From: Actinomycetota bacterium
GTDB lineage: Bacteria > Actinomycetota > Actinomycetes > Nanopelagicales > Nanopelagicaceae
Assembly (NCBI GenBank): GCA_009702465.1
Contig: WLHY01000025.1
Coordinates: 1-10,146, forward strand
Reading direction: 5' to 3'
Length of the DNA: 10,146 nucleotides
In this document: positions 1-5,963 of the stretch, piece by piece
Position numbering within the stretch: the first letter of the stretch is position 1
Layout of the letters: each line of letters starts with the position of its first letter
Notes under the pieces: model-generated
Told to the model about the DNA's origin: nothing
The model's input: only the letters and a program-made list of their open reading frames with translations
Database searches by the model: none
Program-made: the position numbers and the translations under genes

Positions 1-66
1 AAATTCAATATCCACTACCGGTCCAATTACACGGGCAACACGTCCGGTTGCTGTTTTAACTGACAT
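1..66 (-). CDS. atpD: F1Fo ATP synthase subunit beta, N-terminal 22 residues (runs off the left edge)
   Basis: Only the first 22 codons are present, beginning [20 protein letters not shown]. The segment GRVARVIGPVVDIEF is the typical opening beta-strand of the F1 beta subunit N-terminal barrel, with the G-R-V-x-x-V-x-G-P-V-V-D pattern. The catalytic parts (P-loop, Walker B) lie outside the window. The ATG overlaps the atpG stop by one base (TAATG), so the two genes are probably translationally coupled. A good Shine-Dalgarno, AGGGAG (73-78), sits 6 bases before the start inside the end of atpG. Beta would carry the catalytic nucleotide sites of the alpha3beta3 head. Position after atpA and atpG is the standard atp operon order, and atpC (epsilon) is expected next, beyond the edge. 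Confidence 0.95.
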   Translation of the reverse strand, partial: MSVKTATGRVARVIGPVVDIEF

Positions 67-974
67 TATTCGCTCCCTGCGCTAGCTGAGGCCAACGCAT
101 CTGCGCCGCCTACGATTTCACTGATCTCTTGGGTAATTTCGGCTTGACGGGCCGCATTTGCAAGTCGGGTTAACGACTTAATTAACTCATCAGCATTGTC
201 AGTTGCTGATTTCATAGCGCGACGGCGAGCTGCGTGCTCAGAGGCAGCAGATTGCAACATCGCGTTAAATACTCGAGCCTGAATGTAGCGAGGAAGAAGT
301 GCATTTAAGACCTCGCCATCATTTGGTTCGAATTCATACATTGGCAGTAAGCCAGCTGGTGCAGATGATTCAACAACCTCTAGCGGCAGCATTCGCTTAG
401 CATCTGGAGTTTGGGTGATCATCGATTTAAACTCGGTATAAATAATATGTAACTCATCAACACCATTTGGATCGGTTTGGGCATCTGCAATAAATGCTGA
501 AATCAAGGAGTCAGAGACCTCTTTTGCATTTGCATATGTTGGGTTATCGGAGAAACCTGACCAAGATTGAGTGATCTTACGATTACGGAATTTATAGAAG
601 TTAATTCCTTTACGTCCAACCAGATATGGATTTACCTCAAGGCCACGTGATTCAAGCAGGGTAACTAATTGATCGCCCTCTTTAATCGCCGCATTTGAGT
701 AGGCACCAGCCATACCTCGATCAGCGGTAATAATTAAAACCGCTGCTCGCTTTGGATTTTCAGATTCAGTGGTTAATGGATGATTGGTATTTGAGAAGGA
801 TGCAACAGCAGAGACAGCACGGGTCAACTCATTGGCATAAGGAGATGAGGCGGCAACCTTTTGTTGCGCCTTAACAATGCGTGAAGCAGAGATTAGCTCC
901 ATCGCTTTGGTTATCTTCTTAGTCGCCTTTACCGACCGCATACGGCGGCGATAAATACGAAGTTGGGCACCCAT
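66..974 (-). CDS. atpG: F1Fo ATP synthase subunit gamma (central rotor stalk)
   Basis: Gamma is the rotor shaft that turns inside the alpha3beta3 head and couples proton flow through the c-ring to ATP synthesis at the inner membrane face. At 302 residues it is slightly longer than the E. coli protein (about 287) and close to actinobacterial gammas. The N-terminal helix has the expected [12 protein letters not shown] run (21-32), and the C-terminal helix ends with the family signature I-T-x-E-x2-E-x3-G-A (280-291). Residues 164-173 (before DELHI) are a few residues longer than in E. coli, at the place where mycobacterial gamma carries its extra loop. It lies 24 bases after atpA. The start is preceded by GAGAG (982-986) at 7 bases, in a purine-rich leader. 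It ends in TAATG, overlapping atpD. Confidence 0.98.
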   Translation of the reverse strand: MGAQLRIYRRRMRSVKATKKITKAMELISASRIVKAQQKVAASSPYANELTRAVSAVASFSNTNHPLTTESENPKRAAVLIITADRGMAGAYSNAAIKEGDQLVTLLESRGLEVNPYLVGRKGINFYKFRNRKITQSWSGFSDNPTYANAKEVSDSLISAFIADAQTDPNGVDELHIIYTEFKSMITQTPDAKRMLPLEVVESSAPAGLLPMYEFEPNDGEVLNALLPRYIQARVFNAMLQSAASEHAARRRAMKSATDNADELIKSLTRLANAARQAEITQEISEIVGGADALASASAGSE

Positions 975-998
975 TTGCTTACTCTCTTATCTCTCTAT

Positions 999-2636
999 TT
1001 ATCTTTTAACCGATGGAACTTGACGGGTAATTTGTTCATTATCCAAATCAGTTAATGCATCAGCCTTTTTCTCATTTACAACTGGTGCAACCGATGGTTT
1101 GAACTGTGTTTTAAAGGTGGTGATCGCCTCTTCAAGAGCTGCAACAGTGTCATCACTTAGCTCTCGAGTTGCTGAGATTGCATCATTGATTGCCTTGCGC
1201 TCACGTGCAATGAAATCTAAGAACTCAGATTCGAAGCGGCGGATATCTGGAACTGGAATTGAATCCATCTTGCCAGTTGTTCCTGCCCAGATTGAAGCTA
1301 CTTGGCGCTCTACTGAGAATGGTGAGTACTGACCTTGCTTCAACAACTCAACCATTCGTGCACCACGCTCTAGCTGAGCCTTTGAAGCTGCATCTAGATC
1401 GGAACCAAAAGCTGCGAATGCTTCTAGCTCACGGAACTGTGCAAGATCAAGACGCAAACGGCCAGCAATCTTTTTCATCGCCTTAGTTTGAGCAGATCCA
1501 CCAACGCGAGATACTGAAATACCTACGTTGATCGCTGGACGAACACCTGCGTTGAATAGATCAGTTTCTAAGAAACACTGACCATCGGTAATGGAAATTA
1601 CGTTGGTCGGAATAAATGCAGATACGTCATTACCCTTTGTTTCAATGATTGGTAGGCCAGTCATTGAACCGCCACCTAACTCATCAGATAACTTGGCACA
1701 ACGCTCTAGCAAACGGGAGTGTAAGTAAAAGACATCGCCTGGGTAAGCCTCGCGGCCCGGTGGGCGCCTTAGCAATAGCGATACTGAACGATAAGCCTCA
1801 GCCTGCTTTGAGAGATCATCAAAAATAATTAATACATGTTGTCCGTTGTACATCCAGTGCTGACCAATTGCAGAACCGGTGTATGGAGCTAGGTATTTAA
1901 AGCCTGCTGGATCAGATGCCGGAGCGGCCACAATAGTTGTGTACTCCATTGCACCAGCAGCTTCTAGTGATCCCTTAACAGATGCAATTGTTGAACCCTT
2001 TTGGCCAATTGCAACATAAATACATTTAACCTGCTTCTTTGGATCACCAGTTTTCCAGTTATCTAACTGGTTAATGATGGTGTCAATGGCAATTGCAGTT
2101 TTTCCAGTTTGACGATCACCAATGATCAACTGGCGCTGTCCGCGACCAATCGCAGTCATCGAGTCGATCGCTTTAATTCCAGTTTGCATTGGCTCTTTAA
2201 CTGGTTGACGTTGCACAACAGATGGTGCTTGAAGTTCAAGTGCGCGAGTTGTCTCGGCTTTAATCTCGCCCTTGCCATCAATTGGTCGACCTAGCGCATC
2301 AACAACACGACCAAGGAAACCATCGCCAACTGGAACAGAGAGAATTTCTCCAGTACGACGAACAGTTGTTCCCTCTTCAATGCCGGTGAACTCACCTAAA
2401 ATAACCACACCAATTTCGCGAACATCTAAGTTCAGCGCAAGTCCTAATGTGCCATTTTCAAACTTTAACAATTCATTGGTCATAGTTGATGGCAGACCTT
2501 CGATTCGAGCGATGCCATCACCTGCCTGAGTTACTGTTCCAATCTCATCTTTAACTGCAGCGCCTGGTTTATAGGCAGCCACATGCTTTGCCAGTGCATC
2601 GCGGATCTCATCCGGACGGATAGTAACTTCAGCCAT
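999..2636 (-). CDS. atpA: F1Fo ATP synthase subunit alpha
   Basis: Alpha carries the non-catalytic nucleotide sites of the F1 head and supplies the arginine finger to the catalytic sites on beta. Visible motifs: Walker A GDRQTGKT (173-180), Walker B LIIFDD (269-274), and the alpha/beta family signature [10 protein letters not shown] (367-376) followed by the arginine-finger R377. The N-terminal barrel (about 25-95) and C-terminal helical domain (about 390-510) are complete. At 545 residues it exceeds the E. coli protein (513) by a charged C-terminal tail of about 35 residues (511-545), a feature of actinobacterial alphas; in mycobacteria the equivalent tail suppresses ATP hydrolysis. The ATG has a purine-rich leader (GAAGAAG directly before it, GAGAG further up). 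It lies 59 bases after atpH, with a strong inverted repeat in that gap. Confidence 0.99.
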   Translation of the reverse strand: MAEVTIRPDEIRDALAKHVAAYKPGAAVKDEIGTVTQAGDGIARIEGLPSTMTNELLKFENGTLGLALNLDVREIGVVILGEFTGIEEGTTVRRTGEILSVPVGDGFLGRVVDALGRPIDGKGEIKAETTRALELQAPSVVQRQPVKEPMQTGIKAIDSMTAIGRGQRQLIIGDRQTGKTAIAIDTIINQLDNWKTGDPKKQVKCIYVAIGQKGSTIASVKGSLEAAGAMEYTTIVAAPASDPAGFKYLAPYTGSAIGQHWMYNGQHVLIIFDDLSKQAEAYRSVSLLLRRPPGREAYPGDVFYLHSRLLERCAKLSDELGGGSMTGLPIIETKGNDVSAFIPTNVISITDGQCFLETDLFNAGVRPAINVGISVSRVGGSAQTKAMKKIAGRLRLDLAQFRELEAFAAFGSDLDAASKAQLERGARMVELLKQGQYSPFSVERQVASIWAGTTGKMDSIPVPDIRRFESEFLDFIARERKAINDAISATRELSDDTVAALEEAITTFKTQFKPSVAPVVNEKKADALTDLDNEQITRQVPSVKR

Positions 2637-2659
2637 CTTCTTCTCTTCTCTCTCTTTAT

Positions 2660-2686
2660 TTAACTAGAACTTTTCTTTCTAGTTAA
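2660..2686 (-). repeat. 10-bp inverted repeat in the atpH-atpA gap
   Basis: TTAACTAGAA (2660-2669) and TTCTAGTTAA (2677-2686) are perfect inverted copies separated by 7 bases. In the minus-strand transcript they would form a 10-bp hairpin between the atpH stop and the atpA start, ending 23 bases before the atpA ATG. The stem is AT-rich (3 G-C pairs by my count) and is followed by a purine tract, not a U tract, so it is not an intrinsic terminator. An mRNA-stability, processing or translational role is inference. Confidence 0.8.
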
Positions 2687-2695
2687 TTCTTTGGT

Positions 2696-3523
2696 TTAGC
2701 TTACGAGCGCTCTGCTCGCCTCTGTTAAACGATTAATGACAGTGCCATCGATAATCTCATCGCCATAGCGAATCGAAATGCCACCTAAAACCTTAGGATC
2801 GACCTCAATATTTATCTGAACCGCTTTTCCAACCTCTTTCGCAAGAGCAGCACTTAACTTCTCCTGTTGGGCGGAGGTTAATTCAACCGCTGTGCGGATA
2901 TGCGCCACCATACGATCTTTACGTACCGATACATAATGTGAGTACGCAGCCAAGGTAGCGTCGATATTTCTTCCTCTACGCAGCACAACAATTCGGCGCA
3001 ATAAGTTGATGGTTGAGTTTGTGTACTTTCCTTTTACGATTGATTCGAGGAGTGCAACCTTGCCCTCATCTGAATCTGCCGATGTATTTAATGCTTGACG
3101 TAATTCAGGGTTAGCAATTAAAACTCGAGCGAAATCAAATAATTGATCCTCAAGCTTTGTAATCTCATTGTTTTTATCAGCTACGACCGCTTGTGCCTCA
3201 ACTGCAAACTGCTCTATCGCATCAGCTAATTCTGATGGTGAGGACCAGCGCATTCCGGCAGCGCTAGCCAAAAGGGATTGCGCAGCCGAGCCAATCTTTC
3301 CAGCAAATAGATTTGAAATTAACTCAGCCTTAGCTGCAGCATCTCTTGCATTATCAGTTAGTGCGCGACGTACTCCGACTGAGGTACTTAAAACTGTAAG
3401 AATGGTAAATAGATCATTGGAAAATTGGGCAGCATCATCAGATGAAAGAGGTTTTACCTTTTCATCCAACACACCCCGTAGCGAGAGTACTGAGACTCTG
3501 CTCGTGCCGCCCAAAATTTTCAT
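2696..3523 (-). CDS. atpH: F1Fo ATP synthase subunit delta (OSCP), long actinobacterial form
   Basis: Delta caps the F1 head and ties it to the peripheral stalk formed by subunit b. The C-terminal part carries the delta/OSCP signature around VQINIEVDPKVLGGISIRYG (235-254), followed by the usual DGTVINRL ending. The protein has 275 residues against about 177 in E. coli. The extra length is N-terminal and looks like a second copy of the helical domain: residues 38-85 match 128-175 with a constant offset of 90 and no gap (LF, VL, RxAL, K, GK and LL line up). It is a separate gene here, unlike the b-delta fusion of mycobacteria. The start is 2 bases after the atpF stop, with a weak GAAGAG (3533-3538) 9 bases upstream, so coupling with atpF is likely. 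Confidence 0.96.
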   Translation of the reverse strand: MKILGGTSRVSVLSLRGVLDEKVKPLSSDDAAQFSNDLFTILTVLSTSVGVRRALTDNARDAAAKAELISNLFAGKIGSAAQSLLASAAGMRWSSPSELADAIEQFAVEAQAVVADKNNEITKLEDQLFDFARVLIANPELRQALNTSADSDEGKVALLESIVKGKYTNSTINLLRRIVVLRRGRNIDATLAAYSHYVSVRKDRMVAHIRTAVELTSAQQEKLSAALAKEVGKAVQINIEVDPKVLGGISIRYGDEIIDGTVINRLTEASRALVS

Positions 3524-3525
3524 AA

Positions 3526-4065
3526 TTACTTACTCTTCTCCAGCTCTGCAATAAAGCGATCGACGATCCGAGATTGACGAACCTGATCATCCAATGCTTC
3601 GCCAACAATCTTTGACGCAAGCTCTGTTGCAAGTGTGCCAACCTCATTACGTAATGAGGTAATTGCTTGTTGACGTTCGGCTTCGATGCTGGCAGATGCA
3701 GCTGCGGTAATTCGCGCCGCCTCTTCCTGTGCCTTAGTACGTAGCTCTTCAATAATCGCTGCACCCTGCACTCTGGCATCCTCACGAATCTTTTGTGCCT
3801 CACCTTGGGCATCAGAGAGTTGAGAGGTGTACTTTGAAAGTGCAATCTCAGCATCTCGTTGCGCCTTTTCAGCACGTTCAATTCCACCAGCGATTGCATC
3901 GGTTCGCTCTGCAAATGCTTTTTCAAACATTGGCACGACCTTTGCCCGCAAGACCAAGAAGAGAAGAATGAAGGCGATGAGGCCAGCAATTAACTCTGCG
4001 GTGTGCGGAACTAATGGATTGAGCTCGCCACCTGCTGCGAAGTTACTCAACTTTGGATTTAACAT
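3526..4065 (-). CDS. atpF: F1Fo ATP synthase subunit b (peripheral stalk)
   Basis: Subunit b is anchored in the membrane and extends as a long coiled helix that holds the F1 head static against rotor torque. The 179-residue protein has a short N-terminal segment with NPLVPHTAEL (16-25), one membrane helix at about 22-39, then a continuous charged, alanine-rich helix from about 45 to the end with the usual coiled-coil composition (R/E/A/Q). Length and layout fit actinobacterial AtpF. It is 19 bases after atpE. No clear Shine-Dalgarno precedes the ATG; instead the upstream bases form a small inverted repeat (4068-4088). Translation may therefore depend on ribosomes arriving from atpE. This is inference. 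Only one b-type gene is present, so b is expected as a homodimer. Confidence 0.96.
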   Translation of the reverse strand: MLNPKLSNFAAGGELNPLVPHTAELIAGLIAFILLFLVLRAKVVPMFEKAFAERTDAIAGGIERAEKAQRDAEIALSKYTSQLSDAQGEAQKIREDARVQGAAIIEELRTKAQEEAARITAAASASIEAERQQAITSLRNEVGTLATELASKIVGEALDDQVRQSRIVDRFIAELEKSK

Positions 4066-4067
4066 AA

Positions 4068-4088
4068 CTAATAAAGATTACTTATTAG
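4068..4088 (-). repeat. 7-bp inverted repeat spanning the atpE stop and the atpF leader
   Basis: CTAATAA (4068-4074) and TTATTAG (4082-4088) are perfect inverted copies around a 7-base loop. In the transcript the stem would include the atpE stop codon and end 2 bases before the atpF ATG, covering the place where a Shine-Dalgarno would be. The stem is AT-rich and weak alone. It could lower independent initiation on atpF relative to atpE, whose product is needed in many more copies per complex. Confidence 0.6.
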
Positions 4089-4288
4089 AGAACGAAGGCT
4101 AGTACTAGACCAAAGAGCGCCAAAGCTTCTGCTAAGGCGAAGCCAAGGAATGCAATTGGCTGTAGCACGCTACGGGACTCAGGCTGACGAGCTACTCCGC
4201 TTATGTATGCAGCGAAGATCATTCCAACAGCTAGCGCAGGTCCGACGGCAGCTAAACCGTAACCAATTACGTTAAGTGATCCTGTCAT
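4085..4288 (-). CDS. atpE: F1Fo ATP synthase subunit c (proton-carrying rotor ring)
   Basis: Subunit c is a two-helix hairpin that oligomerises into the rotor ring; protonation of a helix-2 carboxylate drives rotation. Helix 1 spans about 6-28, the polar loop holds ARQPE (33-37), and helix 2 spans about 43-66 with the ion-binding E54. At 67 residues it is short (76-81 is common), lacking an N-terminal extension and C-terminal tail. The residue after E54 is Ala, and V21 occupies the position of the Na+-ligand Gln, so proton coupling is expected. The helix-1 glycine motif is largely replaced: A18, A20, G22, I24, A26. The start has the best ribosome site in the operon, AGAGGA (4296-4301) at 7 bases, after a 71-base A-rich leader. 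High translation would suit a multi-copy ring subunit. Confidence 0.97.
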   Translation of the reverse strand: MTGSLNVIGYGLAAVGPALAVGMIFAAYISGVARQPESRSVLQPIAFLGFALAEALALFGLVLAFVL

Positions 4289-4295
4289 TTTCTTT

Positions 4296-4301
4296 TCCTC
4301 T
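4296..4301 (-). promoter_or_regulatory. Strong Shine-Dalgarno of atpE
   Basis: AGAGGA lies 7 bases before the atpE ATG, inside an A-rich leader (4289-4359) with no visible hairpin. It is clearly better than the sites before atpF and atpH, which fits a need for excess c subunit. Confidence 0.8.
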
Positions 4302-4359
4302 TTCTATTGTTTTGGGGTGTGTTTGCTTTGGTGCTTTTACTGCTTCCTACACTCTTTAA

Positions 4360-5139
4360 CTAATGTTCATCCGCAAGTGCTCCGGCTATAAACATGGCAG
4401 TTAAAAGTGTAAAAATATAAGCCTGCAGGCATTGCACGATAAATTCAAAGAAGGTAAGTGCAATTCCGAAGGCAAAGGCAAATGGTGCAACTAATTTAAG
4501 ACCGATAACACCTTGCAGCAGGTGGTCGCCTCCAAGGAAGAAGACGAGTAGAAGTAGGTGGCCGGCGAACATATTTGCGAACAAACGAAGTGAGAGGGTA
4601 AGCGGTCTTACCAATAGATAGGTCGAGATCTCAATTGGCGTCAAAATTACATAAATTGGTTTTGGAACTCCGGGTGGGAACATAATCTCTTTGATGTATG
4701 CCAGTAAGCCCTTGTGTCTAATTCCAACATAATGAAAGACAACAAAGGTAATCAGTGCTAACACGTAAGGGAATGAGACTCTAGACATCGTTGGAAATTG
4801 CAGGAATGGAACAATGCCAAAAATATTGTTAGTCAAAATAAAGGTAAAGAGGGTAAATAGGTATGGCACAAAGCGCATGAATTGATGGCCGATGATCTCC
4901 TGGCCTAGATTGTTTCTGACAAAACCATAAACAGATTCACCTGCAAATTGGAGCTTGCTCGGCATGATTAATGCTTTTCGAGAGGCGGCAATAAAAAATA
5001 CGCTAATTAAAATTACTGATAAGAAGGCTAAGAAAATTGGTTTTGTTGTGTAAGGGTTATCGCCAAAAATCGGGGGTAAATTAAAGTCAGCAACACCAGG
5101 TGGTTGAAAACCTTCATCCTCTGCTGCGAGCAAAATCAA
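4360..5139 (-). CDS. atpB: F1Fo ATP synthase subunit a (proton channel)
   Basis: Subunit a provides the two proton half-channels next to the c-ring. The essential arginine is in LSLRLFANMFAGH (R185 in the 259-residue form). The partner positions carry H194 and E232, the reverse of the E. coli Glu219/His245 pair and a combination seen in mitochondria and many bacteria; Q239 matches the conserved Gln in LQAYIF. Hydrophobic segments lie near 34-53, 91-111, 123-139, 174-202 and 214-252. I place the start at TTG 5139 because AGGAG (5146-5150) is 6 bases upstream and the protein then begins MILLAAEDEGFQPPG, a short exterior N-terminus as in relatives. A longer reading from TTG 5187 (275 residues) adds 16 unconserved residues and has no ribosome site. 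The stop is TAG. Confidence 0.96.
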   Translation of the reverse strand: MILLAAEDEGFQPPGVADFNLPPIFGDNPYTTKPIFLAFLSVILISVFFIAASRKALIMPSKLQFAGESVYGFVRNNLGQEIIGHQFMRFVPYLFTLFTFILTNNIFGIVPFLQFPTMSRVSFPYVLALITFVVFHYVGIRHKGLLAYIKEIMFPPGVPKPIYVILTPIEISTYLLVRPLTLSLRLFANMFAGHLLLLVFFLGGDHLLQGVIGLKLVAPFAFAFGIALTFFEFIVQCLQAYIFTLLTAMFIAGALADEH

Positions 5140-5145
5140 CTTAAT

Positions 5146-5150
5146 CTCCT
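5146..5150 (-). promoter_or_regulatory. Shine-Dalgarno that fixes the atpB start
   Basis: AGGAG on the minus strand is 6 bases before TTG 5139 and 12 bases before a second TTG at 5133. There is no ATG or GTG in a plausible place, so this site is the main evidence that atpB starts at 5139 and not at the upstream TTG 5187. Confidence 0.75.
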
Positions 5151-5160
5151 GAAAATTAAG

Positions 5161-5177
5161 GGGATAACCGCAATCCC
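5161..5177 (-). repeat. Small inverted repeat in the atpB leader (proximal)
   Basis: GGGAT (5161-5165) and ATCCC (5173-5177) are inverted copies around a 7-base loop, ending about 10 bases upstream of the atpB Shine-Dalgarno. A 5-bp stem is short and may be chance, but it is one of two in this leader. Confidence 0.4.
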
Positions 5178-5238
5178 GACGGGTCAAACCTTATGGGTTA
5201 GGTGATAGTTGTGTGAAATTTACCGCCGTGTGATTTAT

Positions 5239-5253
5239 GCCCCGTATCGGGGC
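5239..5253 (-). repeat. GC-rich hairpin in the atpI/Z-atpB gap (distal)
   Basis: GCCCCG (5239-5244) and CGGGGC (5248-5253) form an all-GC 6-bp stem with a TAT loop, conspicuous in AT-rich surroundings. On neither strand is it followed by a T tract, so it is not a standard intrinsic terminator. It lies in the longest gap of the cluster (5140-5295), at the boundary between the accessory membrane genes and the structural atp genes, where an attenuator or mRNA-processing site would be plausible. No promoter of recognisable quality was found in the same gap. Confidence 0.6.
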
Positions 5254-5295
5254 TATTAAGCGGAGGAGTTCAAGGTTAAGTTGAGAGTTTTTCCC

Positions 5296-5505
5296 TTACT
5301 CGCGACCAAAGCGAAGCCAGACCAAATAGATAGCGGCGCCGGCTCCCAGCAACATCCCAAGTAAGAGAAAGTAAGAGGTGCCAAGCCATTGATCAAGCCC
5401 GTATCCGATACCGCCCCAGATCAATAGGCCAGATATTAAGTAACCAACAATTGACCAAAGTGCACCCTCTTCATTTCTAGGGTGGTTTAAATTATCGCGG
5501 TTCAT
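5296..5505 (-). CDS. AtpZ/AtpI-like small membrane protein (ATP synthase accessory)
   Basis: A 69-residue protein with two predicted membrane helices (about 17-38 and 45-65). The pattern G-x-G-Y-G-L-D-Q-W-L-G-T at the end of helix 1 followed by a glycine-rich helix 2 resembles the F0F1-ATPase gene 1 / AtpZ family (Pfam ATPase_gene1), which is found beside atpI and atpB. Members have been linked to ATP synthase assembly or to Mg2+/Ca2+ transport; its role here is inferred from position. The start is well supported: AAGGAG (5512-5517) overlaps the end of the preceding gene, 6 bases before the ATG, and the two genes are only 3 bases apart. It ends 156 bases before the atpB start chosen here. Confidence 0.8.
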   Translation of the reverse strand: MNRDNLNHPRNEEGALWSIVGYLISGLLIWGGIGYGLDQWLGTSYFLLLGMLLGAGAAIYLVWLRFGRE

Positions 5506-5508
5506 TGC

Positions 5509-5928
5509 TTACTCCTTATTATCGGAATTTATCTTTGGAAGTGGCATCTGAAATCGAATCTTCGTAAAGCTTCTCATTTCAGCTACCAACCACGCCATCG
5601 TAATCACAAGAGCAGATATCGCAAAACTTGTGCGGTCAACTGTGCTGCGATCGGTAAATCTGCCAATTAATACCAGAAAGACTCCCATTAAAATTACCTT
5701 TGCAAAGTAGGAGAGCATCGCCAGTACCATCGTTAATGTGGGATCTAGATCTCTTGAAACTCGTGCCACAAGTAGGTGAACACTAAAGAAGATTAAAACA
5801 GTGATTGAAGCAAGTGAGCCACCAAAAAAACCAGCTTTGCCATTAAAAAATGTCACAACAATCAGTGATAAAAGTGCAACTATGGTTGCTGGCAGGATCC
5901 CTCCCCGCCAAAGTTTTTGCTCACTCAT
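5509..5928 (-). CDS. atpI: AtpI-family membrane protein (ATP synthase protein I)
   Basis: A 139-residue integral membrane protein with four hydrophobic helices (about 9-27, 33-55, 65-88 and 101-118) and a short charged C-terminus. Sequence similarity in this family is weak; the call rests on size, four-helix layout, and position between the wecA-type gene and atpB, where actinobacteria encode AtpI. AtpI proteins assist c-ring assembly in some bacteria and are not part of the finished enzyme. The ATG is 35 bases after the upstream gene, with only a weak GAG in TTGAGAATTA before it, so translation is probably modest. The following gene is 3 bases downstream and likely coupled. Confidence 0.8.
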   Translation of the reverse strand: MSEQKLWRGGILPATIVALLSLIVVTFFNGKAGFFGGSLASITVLIFFSVHLLVARVSRDLDPTLTMVLAMLSYFAKVILMGVFLVLIGRFTDRSTVDRTSFAISALVITMAWLVAEMRSFTKIRFQMPLPKINSDNKE

Positions 5929-5963
5929 TAATTCTCAACCAAATTCTCGACCTACTCCAAGAT

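Noticed and set aside
3168..3554. 128-codon open frame on the plus strand opposite atpH
   Set aside because: Antisense shadow; Ser/Ala/Thr-rich translation typical of reversed coding sequence, no domain seen.
3462..3989. 175-codon open frame on the minus strand across atpF and the start of atpH
   Set aside because: It is an overlapping frame of atpF with Arg/Gln/Leu-rich composition and no recognisable domain; atpF in the other frame is unmistakable.
5140..5187. A longer atpB reading from TTG 5187
   Set aside because: It adds 16 residues (MTRRDCGYPL...) that look unlike subunit a N-termini and has no ribosome site; the AGGAG at 5146-5150 falls inside it and fits TTG 5139.
5211..5233. Direct repeat GTGTGA at 5211 and 5228 as a CRP-like operator
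   Set aside because: The copies are direct, not the inverted TGTGA-N6-TCACA form, and six bases repeated once can occur by chance.
5239..5253. Rho-independent terminator before atpB
   Set aside because: The stem is good but short, and neither strand has a T tract after it.
5188..5295. Promoter for the atp structural genes (TTGAAC with a downstream GATACG, or TAAGGT as -10)
   Set aside because: Spacing of about 19 bases and poor -10 or -35 matches; not distinguishable from chance in AT-rich sequence.
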